From NCBI GenBank assembly GCA_041399065.1, contig JAWKTN010000006.1:124001-188000 (forward strand): 64,000 nt of DNA, read 5' to 3'. Under the pieces are notes generated by a model that saw nothing but the letters and a program-made list of their open reading frames with translations, was not told the origin of the DNA and ran no database searches. Source of the stretch: JAGQPD01 sp020426865. GTDB lineage: Bacteria; Planctomycetota; Planctomycetia; Pirellulales; Pirellulaceae. Positions 63,156 to 64,000 of this stretch are shown in pieces. How positions within the stretch are numbered: the stretch's first letter is position 1; each line of letters opens with the position of its first letter. The position numbers were made by a program, and so were the translations under genes.

Positions 63156-64000
63156 ATGCCGGTCCGTATTGCGATACAACTTATCGTTGCTGCGATCACT
63201 TTCGTATCGCTGGTGGGTGTCGCCCGCGTCAGTTTTGAGGACCAGCCGCGGACGATCTTTTCGGGAAACGATGCAGAGACCCGTCAGCTCGGTCGTTTTT
63301 TCGACGATTTCGGCAGCGACGACAATCGTCTGTTGGTGGTCATGCGGGCCGATTTGACGGAACGCGATCAGGTTCGCACGGTGCGACGCCTGGTTGAGCA
63401 ATTGCGAGGCGTCGAGGGGATTGACGACGTGATGAGCATCTTCGACCTGCGCCGTGAGGACGCCGTGTTGGAGCCCTTGCTGCCTGGTGACGAGGACCCC
63501 GAGGAGTTCTTCGCGGACGCGGTGAAGGAAGCATTGCGGCACCCAATGGCGGCAGGGCAATTCCTTTCGAGAGACGGACGCGTGTCGCTCGTGGTCGTGC
63601 ATGTGGGGGAGGGATTGCACACGATATCGGGATTGGCGCCTGTAGTACAAGCGGTGCGGCAGGTTGTGACGGAGGTTGCCGCTTCGAGCGACTTGCATCC
63701 ATTGGTCGGGGGCAATCCGGCGGTATTGGTGGACAGCCTGGCGGCGGTGCGCCGTGACCAGTTGAGATTTGGGATCTGCAGTGGGGTGGTTACGGTGGCG
63801 ATCGCCATGGTGCTGTTTCGATGCTGGACATCGTTGGTGGTGGCGCTGATTCCGCCTGGATTAGGTGCGTTGTGGACGGTGGGGGCGATGGGGTGGCTGG
63901 GGTGGCCGATCAACGGGATTAACAGTGCGTTGCCGACGGTGGTGTTCATTATCGGATTTGCCAATGGCGTCCATTTGCTATTGGAATTCCGCCGTCAGCG
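63156..64000 (+). CDS. RND/MMPL-type transporter, N-terminal part (3' end outside window)
   Basis: An open frame from the ATG at 63156 to the window end, at least 281 residues and no stop, following the SHD1 gene by 16 bases. A first membrane helix (IAIQLIVAAITFVSLVGVA) is followed by an extracytoplasmic loop (FEDQPRTIFSGNDAE, RLLVVMRADLTERDQV, IDDVMSIFDL). Membrane helices reappear from about residue 210 (FGICSGVVTVAIAMVLF, SLVVALIPPGLGALWTVGAMGW, ALPTVVFIIGFANGVHL). This loop-and-helix order is typical of MMPL/HpnN-like RND exporters. The second half and any catalytic aspartates are beyond the window. Substrate unknown. Confidence 0.85.
   Translation, partial: MPVRIAIQLIVAAITFVSLVGVARVSFEDQPRTIFSGNDAETRQLGRFFDDFGSDDNRLLVVMRADLTERDQVRTVRRLVEQLRGVEGIDDVMSIFDLRREDAVLEPLLPGDEDPEEFFADAVKEALRHPMAAGQFLSRDGRVSLVVVHVGEGLHTISGLAPVVQAVRQVVTEVAASSDLHPLVGGNPAVLVDSLAAVRRDQLRFGICSGVVTVAIAMVLFRCWTSLVVALIPPGLGALWTVGAMGWLGWPINGINSALPTVVFIIGFANGVHLLLEFRRQ

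Overview
The window looks like chromosomal DNA of a planctomycete, most likely in the Pirellulales. The evidence is the mix of families: two proteins with the planctomycete N-terminal LEPR-XLL-type sorting motif, DUF1501 and DUF1549/DUF1553 genes, a CRTAC1/ASPIC-UnbV protein, a thioredoxin/PDZ protein with a CxxCH motif, an SHD1-domain protein, two PEP-CTERM proteins, DUF4058, many PQQ-propeller proteins and a MoxR/DUF58/double-VWA operon. The sequence is moderately GC-rich throughout, and I see no sharp composition break. I found no rRNA, tRNA, insertion sequence, phage or CRISPR.

Layout. 1-3.2 kb: the end of a Ser/Thr protein kinase, a DUF4058 gene and an RTX-repeat protein with a zinc-protease-like C-terminus. 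3.6-8.0 kb: a three-gene sugar cluster (PQQ dehydrogenase, kelch mutarotase, AGE epimerase). 8.4-9.8 kb: a thioredoxin-heme-PDZ protein. 9.8-14.2 kb (minus): arginine decarboxylase speA, whose 3' end is out of frame, followed by a CRTAC1 protein. 14.3-19.7 kb (minus): a giant cadherin-like surface protein with a nested enzyme-like domain. 20-26.4 kb: a TPR protein and several small secreted or membrane proteins, plus a secreted endonuclease/exonuclease/phosphatase. 26.6-43 kb (plus): a compact operon (PQQ propeller, MoxR, DUF58, two VWA proteins, a giant coiled-coil membrane protein, a small secreted protein, a squalene-cyclase-repeat protein, an NPCBM protein), then thiO. 43-50.4 kb (minus): BlaI, BlaR-like M56 peptidase, DUF1549, DUF1501 and a PQQ propeller, read from a clear BlaI-type promoter. 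50.5-51 kb: a 137-bp tandem repeat. 51.2-57.5 kb (minus): two paralogous PEP-CTERM proteins, then an ExeA-like ATPase, a CpsD-like ATPase and a proline-rich membrane protein. 57.9-64 kb (plus): metH, an SHD1 protein and the start of an RND/MMPL transporter.

How genes work together. Several blocks are translationally coupled. The MoxR/Bat block has ATGA or GTGA overlaps at nearly every junction and probably builds one envelope-associated machine. The BlaI-to-PQQ block seems to be a regulon in which a membrane peptidase relieves repression of secreted oxidoreductase or surface proteins. The ExeA/CpsD pair next to PEP-CTERM substrates recalls exosortase-linked exopolysaccharide loci, although no exosortase lies in the window. 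The best candidates for a second look are the MoxR-to-NPCBM operon, the BlaI promoter with its two phased operators, the frameshifted speA, the nested enzyme domain in the giant surface protein, the degenerate Walker A of the CpsD-like protein, and the membrane-tethered ribbon-helix-helix protein.
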